Source: Pokkaliibacter sp046614695
GTDB lineage: Bacteria > Pseudomonadota > Gammaproteobacteria > Pseudomonadales > Balneatricaceae
Length of the DNA: 64,000 nt
Direction: 5' to 3'
Assembly (NCBI RefSeq): GCF_046614695.1
Contig: NZ_JBKKHQ010000007.1
Coordinates: 238,375 to 302,374, forward strand
A program made the position numbers and the translations under genes. This document shows, piece after piece, positions 8,297 through 17,333 of the stretch. The first letter of the stretch is position 1; each line of letters begins with the position of its first letter. The notes beneath the pieces were generated by a model. It was given only the letters and a program-made list of their open reading frames with translations. It did not search any database and had not been told where the DNA came from.

Positions 8297-9238
8297 TTAA
8301 CGAAACATGGCGCTGATGGATTCTTCATTACAAACGCGACGAACGGCTTCTGCCAGTGTTGGCGCCAACGTCAGCTGTTCGATCTTCTCGCTGCTGGAAG
8401 CGGCTTTGCTGAGCGGGATAGTATCCGTCACGATCAGTTTGTCCAGCACAGAGTTGTTAATATTGTCGATGGCAGGGCCGGACAGCACTGGGTGAGTGGC
8501 ATAAGCAATAACGCTGCGAGCTCCATGTTCTTTCAGGGCTGCAGCTGCTTTGCACAGAGTGCCTGCAGTGTCACACATGTCATCTACAAGAATACAGGTG
8601 CGGTCACGCACATCACCAATGATATGCATAACCTGAGAAACGTTGGCCTTTTCACGACGCTTGTCGATGATGGCAAGGTCGTAGTCCAGCTGCTTGGCGA
8701 CTGCGCGAGCTCGAACTACGCCGCCCACATCAGGAGATACCACAATGGCATTCTCATAGTTCTGACGCTGGATGTGCTCGATCAGTACAGGGGAGCCAAA
8801 TACGTTATCAACCGGGATGTCGAAGAAGCCCTGAATCTGTTCTGCGTGCAGATCGACAGTCAGAACCCGGTCAACGCCTACGCCGGACAGGATGTCAGCT
8901 ACAGCTTTGGCGCTAATGGGCACACGGGCAGAGCGTGGGCGACGGTCCTGGCGGGCATAACCAAAATAAGGAACAACGGCTGTGATGCGCTGAGCGGAGG
9001 CGCGGCGCAGTGCGTCCGTCATCATGACCAGTTCCATCAGGTTGTCGTTGGTAGGAGCGCAGGTGGGTTGGATGATAAAGCAATCCTTGCCACGCACGTT
9101 CTCGTTAATCTGAACGGCAATTTCGCCATCACTGAAATGGCCGACATCGGCGTCGCCCAAAGGCAAGCAGAGTTGATCGACAACTTTGCGGGCGAGTTCC
9201 GGATGGGCATTTCCGGTAAAGACCATAAGTTTTGACAC
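8297..9238 (-). CDS. prs: ribose-phosphate pyrophosphokinase
   Basis: Makes PRPP from ribose 5-phosphate and ATP, feeding purine, pyrimidine, histidine, tryptophan and NAD synthesis. The start is taken as GTG at 9238 because the protein then begins MSKLMVFTGNAHPELA like its homologues and GAAGGTAAC lies just upstream; this gives 313 residues. Visible motifs: the regulatory-flexible-loop region PYFGYARQDRRPRSARVPISAK, the divalent-metal histidine in VDLHAEQIQGFF, and the PRPP-binding loop ILVDDMCDTAGTL. In relatives ispE normally lies just upstream; here there is only a 235-bp leader. Confidence 0.96.
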   Translation of the reverse strand: MSKLMVFTGNAHPELARKVVDQLCLPLGDADVGHFSDGEIAVQINENVRGKDCFIIQPTCAPTNDNLMELVMMTDALRRASAQRITAVVPYFGYARQDRRPRSARVPISAKAVADILSGVGVDRVLTVDLHAEQIQGFFDIPVDNVFGSPVLIEHIQRQNYENAIVVSPDVGGVVRARAVAKQLDYDLAIIDKRREKANVSQVMHIIGDVRDRTCILVDDMCDTAGTLCKAAAALKEHGARSVIAYATHPVLSGPAIDNINNSVLDKLIVTDTIPLSKAASSSEKIEQLTLAPTLAEAVRRVCNEESISAMFR

Positions 9239-9309
9239 GGTGTTACCTTCGCTCTGGCAAGATTCGGGATAGCGATATCCATCTACGGGCCTAGTCACAT
9301 CGAACTGCT

Positions 9310-9327
9310 CCCGAGAGGCTTCTCGGG
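9310..9327 (-). other. hairpin in the prs leader
   Basis: CCCGAGA and TCTCGGG form a perfect 7-bp stem with a 4-nt loop about 70-90 bp upstream of prs on its own strand. No T run follows, so it is not a standard terminator. It may be a leader structure; the space between lolB and prs (9239-9473) contains no gene. Confidence 0.35.
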
Positions 9328-9473
9328 CGGTGTGCTCGACATCCTGGCTGGCAGTTTTGATCATACTGGCGACGCCTGTCCTCTTCGGACGTTTGGTGGG
9401 TTTTCCCCTCAAAAAAAGGCGCGGAAATTTTCCATGAACCCCGGCTGATTGTCAATTAAACAGTGTCGATTTA

Positions 9474-10076
9474 TTACGGCAGTATCTGCCACTGCTTAAT
9501 CACCAGCTTGAGCCGCACCTTATCTTTTCTGGCCTCGAGCTTTCGCGGGAGCCAAAGAGTGTCTTGTTGGGTGAAGTCGGTGTACTCGATTCTCCAGCCA
9601 TCTTGCTCAAGTGCCGCTATGCGGCCCTGCTGGTCATAGAGGCTGCCGGTAATCTTGCCCGGGGCTGGCTCGCCTTTGATCCAGTAAGTCAGCTGATTAA
9701 CCGGAATGCTCAGTCCTGTTCTGTCCTGTAGCAGAGCTTCAGGGTCATTGGATACATAACGTCCTTCCGGTGTGAGCAGGATCATGCTGCGACTATCGCC
9801 CTGCATGGCCAGATGCCCCTGACCCATAGGGCCAGTCATCTGAACATTGTAACTATCCAGCTTCTGGACCCAATCCAGGGTCAGGGTGTTGTAGGTCTGA
9901 TCATGCTGTAAGCCCGCTTTGGCATTGATTTGCCAATGATTGATATTGCCAAGCGCTGCACGCCAGGCAAGTTCAGGCTCTTTTTGTTGTTTGAGCGCAG
10001 TGTTACTACAGGCGCTGAGGAGTGCCAGCAGCAGGCTGATTCCAAGAAAACGAAAGCTCAGGTTGAGGCGTTGCAT
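9474..10076 (-). CDS. lolB: outer membrane lipoprotein receptor LolB
   Basis: Accepts lipoproteins from the periplasmic carrier LolA and inserts them into the outer membrane. The 200-residue precursor has a lipoprotein signal ending LALLSAC (Cys23, no Asp at +2, consistent with outer-membrane sorting). The mature part shows LolB features, including WQINAKAGLQ, DWVQKLDSYNVQMTGPMGQG and LTYWIKGEPAPG. Its start overlaps the stop of the TPR gene upstream (TGATG). It is divergent from hemA in the standard locus. Confidence 0.94.
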   Translation of the reverse strand: MQRLNLSFRFLGISLLLALLSACSNTALKQQKEPELAWRAALGNINHWQINAKAGLQHDQTYNTLTLDWVQKLDSYNVQMTGPMGQGHLAMQGDSRSMILLTPEGRYVSNDPEALLQDRTGLSIPVNQLTYWIKGEPAPGKITGSLYDQQGRIAALEQDGWRIEYTDFTQQDTLWLPRKLEARKDKVRLKLVIKQWQILP

Positions 10077-11755
10077 CAGTGACGAATTCCGTGTCGTTGC
10101 ATTTCATCAAGAATGGGCTGGTAATCAGGCTTTTTCTTCAGAGCCTTCCTCCAGATTCGGGTCGCTTCCTTGTGCTGTTTGAAATGCCAAAGGACAACGC
10201 CCAGATGGTAGGCCACTTCAGGGTCAGGGAAAGAGGCATACGCTTGACGCAAAATGCTGAGGGAGTCGTCAAAGGCTTCGGTGTGATAATAGGCCCAGCC
10301 CAAACTGTCCTGAATGGCTGCGTCATTGGGCTTAAGCTCATGAGCACGAGTCAGGAGAGAGAGTGCTTCCTCATGGCGATCAGTCTGATCTGTCAGTGTA
10401 TAACCCAGTGCGTTAAGAATTTGCGCGTTGTCAGGCTGCAATGCTGCCAGTGTTTCCAGATCTTCGATCATGGCGTCCAGATTGCCATCTTTTTCGCCGA
10501 GCATTGCGCGGGCATAAAGCAAATCCGGGTCACTTGGGCTTTCATCAAGAGCCGCGGTGTAGAGTGTCCTCGCTGAAGCGTAGTCCTGATTTTTGCTGTA
10601 CCACTCACCTTCAAGCAGATACAGGCTGATGGCGTGATCAGGGCTTTCCTGACGAGAGTCCTCAAGCATCGGGCCGATCTGCTCGTCCATGTCCAGCTGA
10701 TGCATCAGAACAATCATGCGACTTCTTGAGGTGAGAAACTCATCCCCTTGGCTGACTTGCTGGTAATAATCGAGGGCTTGTTGGGGCTGCTTCTGCAGTT
10801 CAGCCAGATAGCCCAGATAAAAAGCCAATGGTGAGCGGTTGGGTGCCATGTCCCAGAGCTCTTCAAACGTGTGTTTTGCTTGCTCGTAGCGTGCTAGTTG
10901 AATCTGTGTACGGCCGAGGCTAAAACGGGCTTCAAGATTCTCAGGTTGTTTCTTGATCAGTTTCTGCAGAACGGGAAGCGCTTTTTGCGGTTCGTTGCCC
11001 GCAAGGTAGGCGCGAGCCAGTAGATCCTGCAGTTGTGGGTCCGGGCGGGCAGCGTTCTCTTTCTTCAAAAAGCGTGTAGCACCTGCAAAATCCTTTTGAT
11101 GAAAAAGGATGTCAGCTTTCACAAGAATACCCTGAGATAATCCCGGAGCAATGGCGAGGGCCTGGTCAATCTGGTCATGAGCGGCGTCCATTCGTTGCTG
11201 ATGGCGTGCCACCAAAGCGCTGCTCAAGTGATAGAACGGATTGTTCGGGTGCTGGCGCAGTTGCTGTTTAAGCGCCTTTTCAAAGGTGTCCAGGCTTTCG
11301 CTGGGCATCTGTTCCACCCTGCTAAGCAGGATGGAATAGATCGCATCGTTCTTTTGCCAGTCGTACTGGTTGAGAATGGCGAAGGCCTGGTCGTACTTTT
11401 CTTCCTGAAAAAGTCCGTCCAGTAAGAGGTTGCTTGCAACGCGAGAGTCAGGTTCAAGTTGGTGCCATAATGTGGCTGAAGCGTTGATGGCTTCTGCGTC
11501 TCCCAGATACTGGGCGAGATAACTGGCCTGTTCTGCCAGCTCAGGTAGACGGTATTTTTGCGCGAGGGATGCGTAATGCTCATAGGCGATCTTGGGTTCG
11601 TCCCGCTGCATGGCGAACTCGGCCACCAGCAAAGAGTAGACAGGAGAGTCACCCAGAGGTTTGACCTCAGCTACCTTCAGTTTTGAAGGTGCGGGTTGGG
11701 TCGCGCAACCAGCGAGTGCGCCTAAAATGCAGACATACAGGAGATATCTTGGCAT
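10076..11755 (-). CDS. TPR-repeat outer membrane lipoprotein (PA4667-like)
   Basis: A 559-residue protein made almost entirely of tetratricopeptide repeats after a lipoprotein signal (MPRYLLYVCILGALAGC). Repeats such as KALPVLQKLIKKQPENLEARFSLGR and a C-terminal set NALGYTLTDQTDRHEEAL are clear. TPR proteins act as binding scaffolds; the partner is not known from the sequence. The gene always precedes lolB in Pseudomonas-like genomes, which suggests a link with lipoprotein or envelope assembly, but that is context only. The ATG at 11755 is preferred because it puts the lipobox at the right place; a TTG at 11773 would add six residues, and neither start has a strong ribosome binding site. Confidence 0.85.
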   Translation of the reverse strand: MPRYLLYVCILGALAGCATQPAPSKLKVAEVKPLGDSPVYSLLVAEFAMQRDEPKIAYEHYASLAQKYRLPELAEQASYLAQYLGDAEAINASATLWHQLEPDSRVASNLLLDGLFQEEKYDQAFAILNQYDWQKNDAIYSILLSRVEQMPSESLDTFEKALKQQLRQHPNNPFYHLSSALVARHQQRMDAAHDQIDQALAIAPGLSQGILVKADILFHQKDFAGATRFLKKENAARPDPQLQDLLARAYLAGNEPQKALPVLQKLIKKQPENLEARFSLGRTQIQLARYEQAKHTFEELWDMAPNRSPLAFYLGYLAELQKQPQQALDYYQQVSQGDEFLTSRSRMIVLMHQLDMDEQIGPMLEDSRQESPDHAISLYLLEGEWYSKNQDYASARTLYTAALDESPSDPDLLYARAMLGEKDGNLDAMIEDLETLAALQPDNAQILNALGYTLTDQTDRHEEALSLLTRAHELKPNDAAIQDSLGWAYYHTEAFDDSLSILRQAYASFPDPEVAYHLGVVLWHFKQHKEATRIWRKALKKKPDYQPILDEMQRHGIRH

Positions 11756-12002
11756 GGAGTCTGTTGTGATCAAGGCGGGTTGGTTACAATAAGCATCCCC
11801 GGCTGGAATGCTTAGCTCACGAGCAGGCCATCGGTCAGGGCGTGATTCCCTTATATTGCGTCATCGTTTTGGCTGTCACAAGGGAATTCACCCGGCAGTT
11901 ACCGCCCTTGTGTTTCTTTATGTGTCTACATAAGAAGAGCCAACCGGCTTTTAGCCAAGGGTTGAGATCTCACTGCATCTACTGTGGAGCACAGCAACAC
12001 CT

Positions 12003-13283
12003 ATGCAACAGTCAATGGCCTTGCTAGCGCTGGGTATCAATCACAAGACTGCCCCCGTTGAGGTTCGCGAGCGTTTAGCGTTTGCGCCTGAGCAGCTGGG
12101 GCAGGCCTTGCAGGATGCCCGCATGCGAGGTGCGCTGAGCGAAGTCGCCATACTTTCCACTTGTAACCGGACTGAACTTTATGGTGTTGCGCCTCTTCAT
12201 GAGGGGCGGGCCGTACTGGAGTGGCTGGCAAACTTCCACGGTGTGGATATTAATGAACTGAGTAAGAGTGCTTATGTTCATTGGGACCGTGAAGCTATCC
12301 GTCATATGGCGCGAGTCGCCTGTGGCCTGGATTCCCTGATTCTCGGTGAGCCTCAGATTCTCGGCCAGCTAAAGACAGCTTTCAGTTCTGCTCAGCATAA
12401 TGGCAGTCTGGGTTCACGAATGAACCGCTGGTTTCAGCATACTTTTAATGTCGCCAAGCAGGTTCGAACACAGACTGCTATTGGTGAGAATCCAGTGTCT
12501 GTTGCCTATGCTGCTGTTTCTCTGGCGCAGCGTATTTTTGCTGAGCTCTCGGAAAGCCGGGCATTGTTGATTGGTGCCGGTGAGACCATAGCGCTGGTAG
12601 GGCGTCATTTGCGCGAAGCAGGCATCAAAGATGTCACGGTTGTGAACCGGACCCTGAGCCGGGCGCAGACTCTGGCAGAAGAACTGGAGGGGCGCGCTAT
12701 TCCACTGGCTGACCTGGCAGAATATCTGCACGAAGCCGATATCGTTATTGCCTCGACCGCAAGTCCGTTACCCTTGATTGGTAAGGGGGTGGTGGAGCGA
12801 GCGCTCAAGAAGCGTCGTTATAAGCCCATGTTTATGGTGGATATCGCCGTTCCTCGGGATATTGAACCTGAAGTAGAGCGTCTTGAGGATGTGTATCTCT
12901 ACACTGTCGATGATCTCCAGCAGGTGATCGAGGAAGGGGTCAAGGCGCGTCAGGATGCTGCCGAGGAAGCAGAATTATTGATTGCTCAAGGTCTTGAGCA
13001 CTTCATGGAACAATTGCGTGCCCGTGATGCTGTGCAAACCTTGCGTGAAATGCGTTTTAACGCAGAGCAAATTCGTGATCAGGAAGTGCAGAAAGCGCTG
13101 CGCTATCTTGAACGTGGTCAGTCTCCCGAAGAGGTGCTGACTCAACTGGCGCGCGGCTTAACCAATAAGCTGATTCATACGCCCAGTATTGAACTGAAAA
13201 AAGCGAGTGCCGAAGGTCGAACCGATATGCTGGTTCAGGCCCGACGGCTATATGGCCTGGACAAGGCGCCCTCTGAAGATTGA
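12003..13283 (+). CDS. hemA: glutamyl-tRNA reductase
   Basis: Reduces glutamyl-tRNA(Glu) to glutamate-1-semialdehyde, the first committed step of C5-type haem synthesis. Features: N-terminal LALGINHKTAPVEVRERLAF, the catalytic cysteine in STCNRTELYG, the tRNA/substrate region LDSLILGEPQILGQLK, the NADPH-binding LLIGAGETIALVGRHL and the C-terminal dimerisation helices. GGAG at 11986-11989 supports the ATG at 12003 (426 residues), although another ATG at 12015 matches the usual N-terminus of homologues. It leads hemA-prfA-prmC, divergent from the TPR/lolB genes. Confidence 0.96.
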   Translation: MQQSMALLALGINHKTAPVEVRERLAFAPEQLGQALQDARMRGALSEVAILSTCNRTELYGVAPLHEGRAVLEWLANFHGVDINELSKSAYVHWDREAIRHMARVACGLDSLILGEPQILGQLKTAFSSAQHNGSLGSRMNRWFQHTFNVAKQVRTQTAIGENPVSVAYAAVSLAQRIFAELSESRALLIGAGETIALVGRHLREAGIKDVTVVNRTLSRAQTLAEELEGRAIPLADLAEYLHEADIVIASTASPLPLIGKGVVERALKKRRYKPMFMVDIAVPRDIEPEVERLEDVYLYTVDDLQQVIEEGVKARQDAAEEAELLIAQGLEHFMEQLRARDAVQTLREMRFNAEQIRDQEVQKALRYLERGQSPEEVLTQLARGLTNKLIHTPSIELKKASAEGRTDMLVQARRLYGLDKAPSED

Positions 13284-13293
13284 TTCCCTTCTT

Positions 13294-14391
13294 ATGTTGA
13301 AACCTTCTTTGCTGGCCAAGCTTGAAGCTCTGGTCGAACGTCATGAGGAGCTTGGTATGCTCCTGAGTGATGCAAGTGTTATCGCTGACCAGCAGCGCTT
13401 CCGTGCTTTCTCCCGTGAATATGCAGAGCTTGAAGAGACTGTTCAGGCGTTTGGCGCATTCCGGCAGGCGCAGGATGATGCCGAAGAAGCCAAAGCGATG
13501 TTGAAGGATGCCGATCCTGAGATGCGTGAACTGGCAGAAGAAGAGCTGGAAACAGCCGCTGTAACCATTGAGGAGCTGGAAGGACAGCTGCAGCGACTGC
13601 TTATTCCTAAAGATCCTAACGACACCAGTAATGTGTTTCTGGAGGTTCGTGCAGGTACCGGTGGTGATGAAGCGGCAATTTTCGCGGGTGATCTTTTCCG
13701 CATGTACAGTCGTTTTGCCGAGACCTGCGGATGGTCTGTTGCCGTCGTGAGTGCCAGTGAGGGTGAGCACGGTGGTTATAAAGAGGTGATCTCACGGATT
13801 TCCGGCACGGATGTGTATAGTCGCCTCAAATTTGAGTCGGGTGCGCACCGTGTTCAGCGCGTTCCTGCGACTGAATCTCAGGGGCGTATTCATACCTCAG
13901 CCTGCACCGTGGCTATTCTGCCCGAAGTCAGCGAAGTGGAAGATATTGATATCAATCCTGCGGATTTGCGTGTGGATACGTACCGCGCCTCTGGCGCTGG
14001 TGGTCAGCACGTTAACAAGACCGAGTCTGCAATTCGTATTACTCATATTCCGACGGGAGTGGTGGTTGAGTGTCAGGAAGAGCGCTCTCAGCATAAGAAC
14101 CGCTCCAAGGCGATGTCGTTGCTCGCATCACGACTCAAGCAGAGTGCTGTCGATAAACAAGCCAACGAACAAGCGGATAAGCGTCGTTTACTGGTGGGTA
14201 GTGGTGACCGCTCGGAGCGGATTCGTACCTATAACTATCCGCAGGGACGTGTTACCGATCATCGCATTAATCTGACGCTTTACCGGTTGGATGAGGTGAT
14301 GGGCGGTGATCTGAACTGTGTCGTCGAGCCGCTGCTTCAGGAGTACCAAACCGAGATGCTGGCGCAACTGGCTGAGCAGGATGGTGTCTGA
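13294..14391 (+). CDS. prfA: peptide chain release factor 1
   Basis: Recognises UAA and UAG stop codons and triggers peptide release. The 365-residue protein carries the PAT anticodon tripeptide at 191-193 (VPATESQGRIH) and the catalytic GGQ at 236-238. PAT rather than SPF marks it as RF1, not RF2. The ATG at 13294, 10 bp after hemA, gives the family N-terminus MLKPSLLAKLEALVERHEEL; the longer frame overlapping hemA is rejected. It overlaps prmC, which encodes its own methyltransferase. Confidence 0.97.
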   Translation: MLKPSLLAKLEALVERHEELGMLLSDASVIADQQRFRAFSREYAELEETVQAFGAFRQAQDDAEEAKAMLKDADPEMRELAEEELETAAVTIEELEGQLQRLLIPKDPNDTSNVFLEVRAGTGGDEAAIFAGDLFRMYSRFAETCGWSVAVVSASEGEHGGYKEVISRISGTDVYSRLKFESGAHRVQRVPATESQGRIHTSACTVAILPEVSEVEDIDINPADLRVDTYRASGAGGQHVNKTESAIRITHIPTGVVVECQEERSQHKNRSKAMSLLASRLKQSAVDKQANEQADKRRLLVGSGDRSERIRTYNYPQGRVTDHRINLTLYRLDEVMGGDLNCVVEPLLQEYQTEMLAQLAEQDGV

Positions 14392-15238
14392 TCACAGTAT
14401 CCGTGCGGCGCTGGCGCTGGGCCGTCAGCAGCTCGCGTCGCTCTCCGAAATCGATCCTCATGCCGAAATTGAAGTGGATCTTCGCTACCTGTTGTCGGAT
14501 CTGCTGAATAAGTCACCGGCCTATCTAATGGCGTTTGATGATGCCAGCCTGACTCCTGAGCAGTGGCAGCAGTGGGATGCCTGGCTTGCTCGTCGACAGC
14601 AGGGGGAGCCGGTTGCCTATATCACCGGATTCCGTGATTTCTGGTCACTTCGGTTGCAGGTTTCTCCTGACACGCTGATCCCTCGTGCCGATACCGAGCG
14701 CTTGGTGGAAGTTGCGCTGTCGCTTCCTGTTCCTGTCTCTGCCAAGGTGATTGATCTTGGTACAGGAACCGGTGCCATTGCTCTGGCGCTGGCGGATGAG
14801 CGCCCTCAGTGGCTGGTTACTGGTGTTGATCGAATCCCTCAAGCGGTTGAATTGGCGCGGCGAAATGCGCAGCGTCTTCATTTGCCTGTTGCTTTTTCTC
14901 AAGGGAGTTGGCTGGAAGGGATTACGGATTCTGTAGATCTCATAGTGAGTAATCCACCCTATATTGACGCTGCTGATGCTCACCTTGATCAGGGAGATGT
15001 GCGCTTTGAGCCGCATTCTGCCTTGGTTGCTGCTGAGTCTGGTCTGGCCGATATCCGCACCATTATCCAGCAGGCGGTAAAGTGTCTGGCACCTTCTGGC
15101 TGGCTGCTGTTTGAGCATGGTTGGAAGCAAGCAGAGGCGGTCCGTGACATGTTGGGCGCAGCTGCCTTCGGTGAGATTAAAACCTGGCAAGACCTGGGTG
15201 GGAATGATCGTGTGACTGGTGGATGCTGGAGAGGCTGA
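14381..15238 (+). CDS. prmC: release factor glutamine methyltransferase PrmC
   Basis: Methylates the glutamine of the GGQ motif in RF1 and RF2, using S-adenosylmethionine. The 285-residue protein has an N-terminal helical domain, then GFRDFWSLRLQVSPDTLIPRADTE, the SAM-binding DLGTGTGAIALALA, and the NPPY catalytic motif at 191-194. The ATG at 14381 overlaps the end of prfA by 11 bp, pointing to coupled translation of enzyme and substrate. Confidence 0.96.
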   Translation: MVSDHSIRAALALGRQQLASLSEIDPHAEIEVDLRYLLSDLLNKSPAYLMAFDDASLTPEQWQQWDAWLARRQQGEPVAYITGFRDFWSLRLQVSPDTLIPRADTERLVEVALSLPVPVSAKVIDLGTGTGAIALALADERPQWLVTGVDRIPQAVELARRNAQRLHLPVAFSQGSWLEGITDSVDLIVSNPPYIDAADAHLDQGDVRFEPHSALVAAESGLADIRTIIQQAVKCLAPSGWLLFEHGWKQAEAVRDMLGAAAFGEIKTWQDLGGNDRVTGGCWRG

Positions 15239-15302
15239 ATCTTTGGCATCGCTCAATCTGTAAGTACTCCATTCTCCCTTAAACAATAAGGGTTCCTCTT
15301 TC

Positions 15303-16058
15303 ATGAATGATAATCAGCTCCTGCGTTATAGCCGACACCTGTTGCTGCCTGAAATTGATATCGATGGCCAGCAAGCGCTTAGCGAAGCGCGAGTGCTTGT
15401 AATTGGTGTGGGTGGTCTGGGCTGCTCGGCAGCGCAATCATTGGCGGTATCGGGTGTGGGTACGCTAGTGCTGGTCGATGATGATGTGGTCGAGTTGAGT
15501 AATTTGCAGAGGCAGATACTGCATAAAGAGGCTTCTGTTGGAATGACGAAGGTCGCCTCAGCCATTGCCGCAATCAAAGAGCTGAACAGCGAGTGTCAGT
15601 GCGTTGGTATTGACCGGCGCCTTGATGAAGCTGAGTTGCTCGCTGAGGCCGCGCGTGCAGATTTGGTGCTGGACTGCTCAGACAACTTCTCCACCCGTTT
15701 TTTATTGAATCGGGTGTGCTTTGCAGTGAAAACCCCTTTGGTTTCAGGTGCTGCGATTCGCTGGGAAGGGCAGGTTAGCGTTTTCCCGGCTACAGATGAG
15801 TCTCCTTGTTATCACTGTTTGTATAAAGAAGGTGAAGAAGAAGGGTTGACTTGTTCTGAAAGTGGCGTAGCCGCTCCCTTAGTGGGTATGGTAGGGTGTA
15901 CACAGGCACTTGAGGCTGTGAAGCTTCTTGTGGGTGCAGGAACACCGCTTTCGGGGCGCCTGCTGGTGCTGGATGCTTTATCCATGCAGTGGCGTAACTT
16001 CAAGCTTCCCAAAGATCCGGCCTGTCCCGTTTGCCAGTCAAATGAGCAAGACATGTAG
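15303..16058 (+). CDS. moeB: molybdopterin-synthase adenylyltransferase (MoeB/ThiF family)
   Basis: Adenylates the C-terminal glycine of a small ubiquitin-like sulfur carrier (MoaD, or possibly ThiS). The 251-residue protein has the E1-type nucleotide site GVGGLGCSAAQSLAVSG, the conserved acidic and basic residues in VLVDDDVVELSNLQRQ, DCSDNFSTRF, and zinc cysteines in CYHC and CPVC near the C-terminus. The gene follows prmC in many gammaproteobacteria. MoeB and ThiF are difficult to separate by sequence; the context favours MoeB. No rhodanese domain is attached. Confidence 0.88.
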   Translation: MNDNQLLRYSRHLLLPEIDIDGQQALSEARVLVIGVGGLGCSAAQSLAVSGVGTLVLVDDDVVELSNLQRQILHKEASVGMTKVASAIAAIKELNSECQCVGIDRRLDEAELLAEAARADLVLDCSDNFSTRFLLNRVCFAVKTPLVSGAAIRWEGQVSVFPATDESPCYHCLYKEGEEEGLTCSESGVAAPLVGMVGCTQALEAVKLLVGAGTPLSGRLLVLDALSMQWRNFKLPKDPACPVCQSNEQDM

Positions 16059-16125
16059 TCGATTCATCACTCGGCGTTACATGTGTCTTATTGAACCAAG
16101 CGTGTAATTACAGGAGATAACCCCC

Positions 16126-16569
16126 ATGCCGGGCGCGCTTAACAGCATGAAATACGATGACGAATTTCTGCGCGATATTCTTGAAGAAGTGAATGTAATT
16201 GCTCTGGTGGGAGCCAGCGCTAAGCCTGAAAGACCTAGCCACACAGTGATGAAGTACTTGCTGCACAAGGGCTATAGGGTCATTCCTGTGAATCCTAATG
16301 AAGCAGGCGGCGAAATTCTGGGGGAGACTGTCTATGCCTCTCTTGCAGATGTCGAGGAGGTTGTGGATATGGTTGATATCTTCCGCCGCTCTGATGCTGT
16401 ACCGGAAATCGTTGAGCAGGCTATCGAGGCGAATGCCCGTATCATCTGGATGCAGCAAGGCGTTGTGCATACTGCCGCGGCGAAAGTTGCTGAAGAGGCT
16501 GGTCTTCGCGTCGTAATGGATCGCTGTCCCAAGATAGAATATGAACGCCTGGGGCTTGGCGCTTTCTGA
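16126..16569 (+). CDS. CoA-binding Rossmann-fold protein (YccU-like)
   Basis: A 147-residue stand-alone CoA_binding domain. The N-terminal VIALVGASAKPERPSHTVMKYLL is the nucleotide-binding loop and helix, followed by YRVIPVNPNEAGGEILGE and the typical VDIFRRSDAVPEIVEQAI and RIIWMQQGVVH. It is related to the CoA-binding part of succinyl-CoA synthetase alpha but lacks the catalytic domains. The function of these single-domain proteins is not established. AGGAGATAACCCCC supports the ATG at 16126. Confidence 0.85.
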   Translation: MPGALNSMKYDDEFLRDILEEVNVIALVGASAKPERPSHTVMKYLLHKGYRVIPVNPNEAGGEILGETVYASLADVEEVVDMVDIFRRSDAVPEIVEQAIEANARIIWMQQGVVHTAAAKVAEEAGLRVVMDRCPKIEYERLGLGAF

Positions 16570-16614
16570 AGCCAATACGGGACTTTGCTCTGAGTTTGAC
16601 TGGGCTCTGAATAC

Positions 16615-16641
16615 AACAGGCATGCCATGGGTGTGCCTGTT
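16615..16641. terminator. possible terminator between convergent genes
   Basis: AACAGGCA (16615-16622) pairs with TGCCTGTT (16634-16641). Only a short TTCC follows on the plus strand. It lies between the CoA-binding gene and the convergent hypothetical gene, where a terminator is expected. Confidence 0.45.
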
Positions 16642-16684
16642 TCCTTGCTTCGCGCGTTACTTATTCTGTGCTTGTTGATGCTGT

Positions 16685-17233
16685 TTAGCGGCCAAGCATA
16701 AGCTTTCTGATGCGAATATCTTCTTCGCAGCGTTTTGCCAATTGCCAGCACTGGCGCTGCTCCTTTCCTTCCAGCTGACCCTCTTGCAGTGATGTGAATA
16801 AGCCTTTCTCGCAGAGCATTCGGATGCTGCTCTGGTAGCCACGCTGTATACACTCATCGACTAATGCCGGGTTGTCAAAACGGATGCTGTACTGATCCAG
16901 TCTGGAAAGAATGCTGATCAGCAAAGTGGGAGCGCTGTGTCGGATACTCGCCATTGGTAAGTCTAAGGAGAAAGGGCGAGACTCTTTTGCCTCAGGTTGA
17001 TGCTTCATCAGTAGTCCAATCAGTTCGGCCGCTGCGGACGCGTGTGTCAGTGCTTCTTCGGTGAGCGTGGTTAGTTGTGAGCTTTCTACGGCAAGTCTTT
17101 CCAGAAGCCAATTGGCGCACTCTAGCGCCGCGCATGAAAAGGCTGTCTCTAAGGTTGTGCCGGGCTTCTCAGACTCTGCTCTCATGAGTCGCTTTTGCTG
17201 CTTGATCAGTTGGGCAAGATTATCTTCCTGCAA
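16685..17233 (-). CDS. hypothetical protein, helical
   Basis: A mostly alpha-helical soluble protein of at least 182 residues, without signal peptide or membrane segment. I do not recognise the family. It lies 100 bp downstream of rarD on the same strand. The start is uncertain: the first conventional start codon in frame is TTG at 17233, which has no ribosome binding site. The same frame continues upstream with plausible coding sequence (FWSRPLAQDKLQALLQ) to a stop at the end of rarD, with no ATG or GTG. An ATT at 17278 has AGGGAG seven bases upstream and would give 197 residues. Confidence 0.6.
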   Translation of the reverse strand: MQEDNLAQLIKQQKRLMRAESEKPGTTLETAFSCAALECANWLLERLAVESSQLTTLTEEALTHASAAAELIGLLMKHQPEAKESRPFSLDLPMASIRHSAPTLLISILSRLDQYSIRFDNPALVDECIQRGYQSSIRMLCEKGLFTSLQEGQLEGKEQRQCWQLAKRCEEDIRIRKLMLGR

Positions 17234-17333
17234 TAAAGCTTGCAGCTTGTCTTGGGCAAGGGGGCGTGACCAGAAAATAACTCTTCTCCCTGAAGCTGCT
17301 CTTAATGGTGATGAGTATCGGGTTTGAGCCTGC

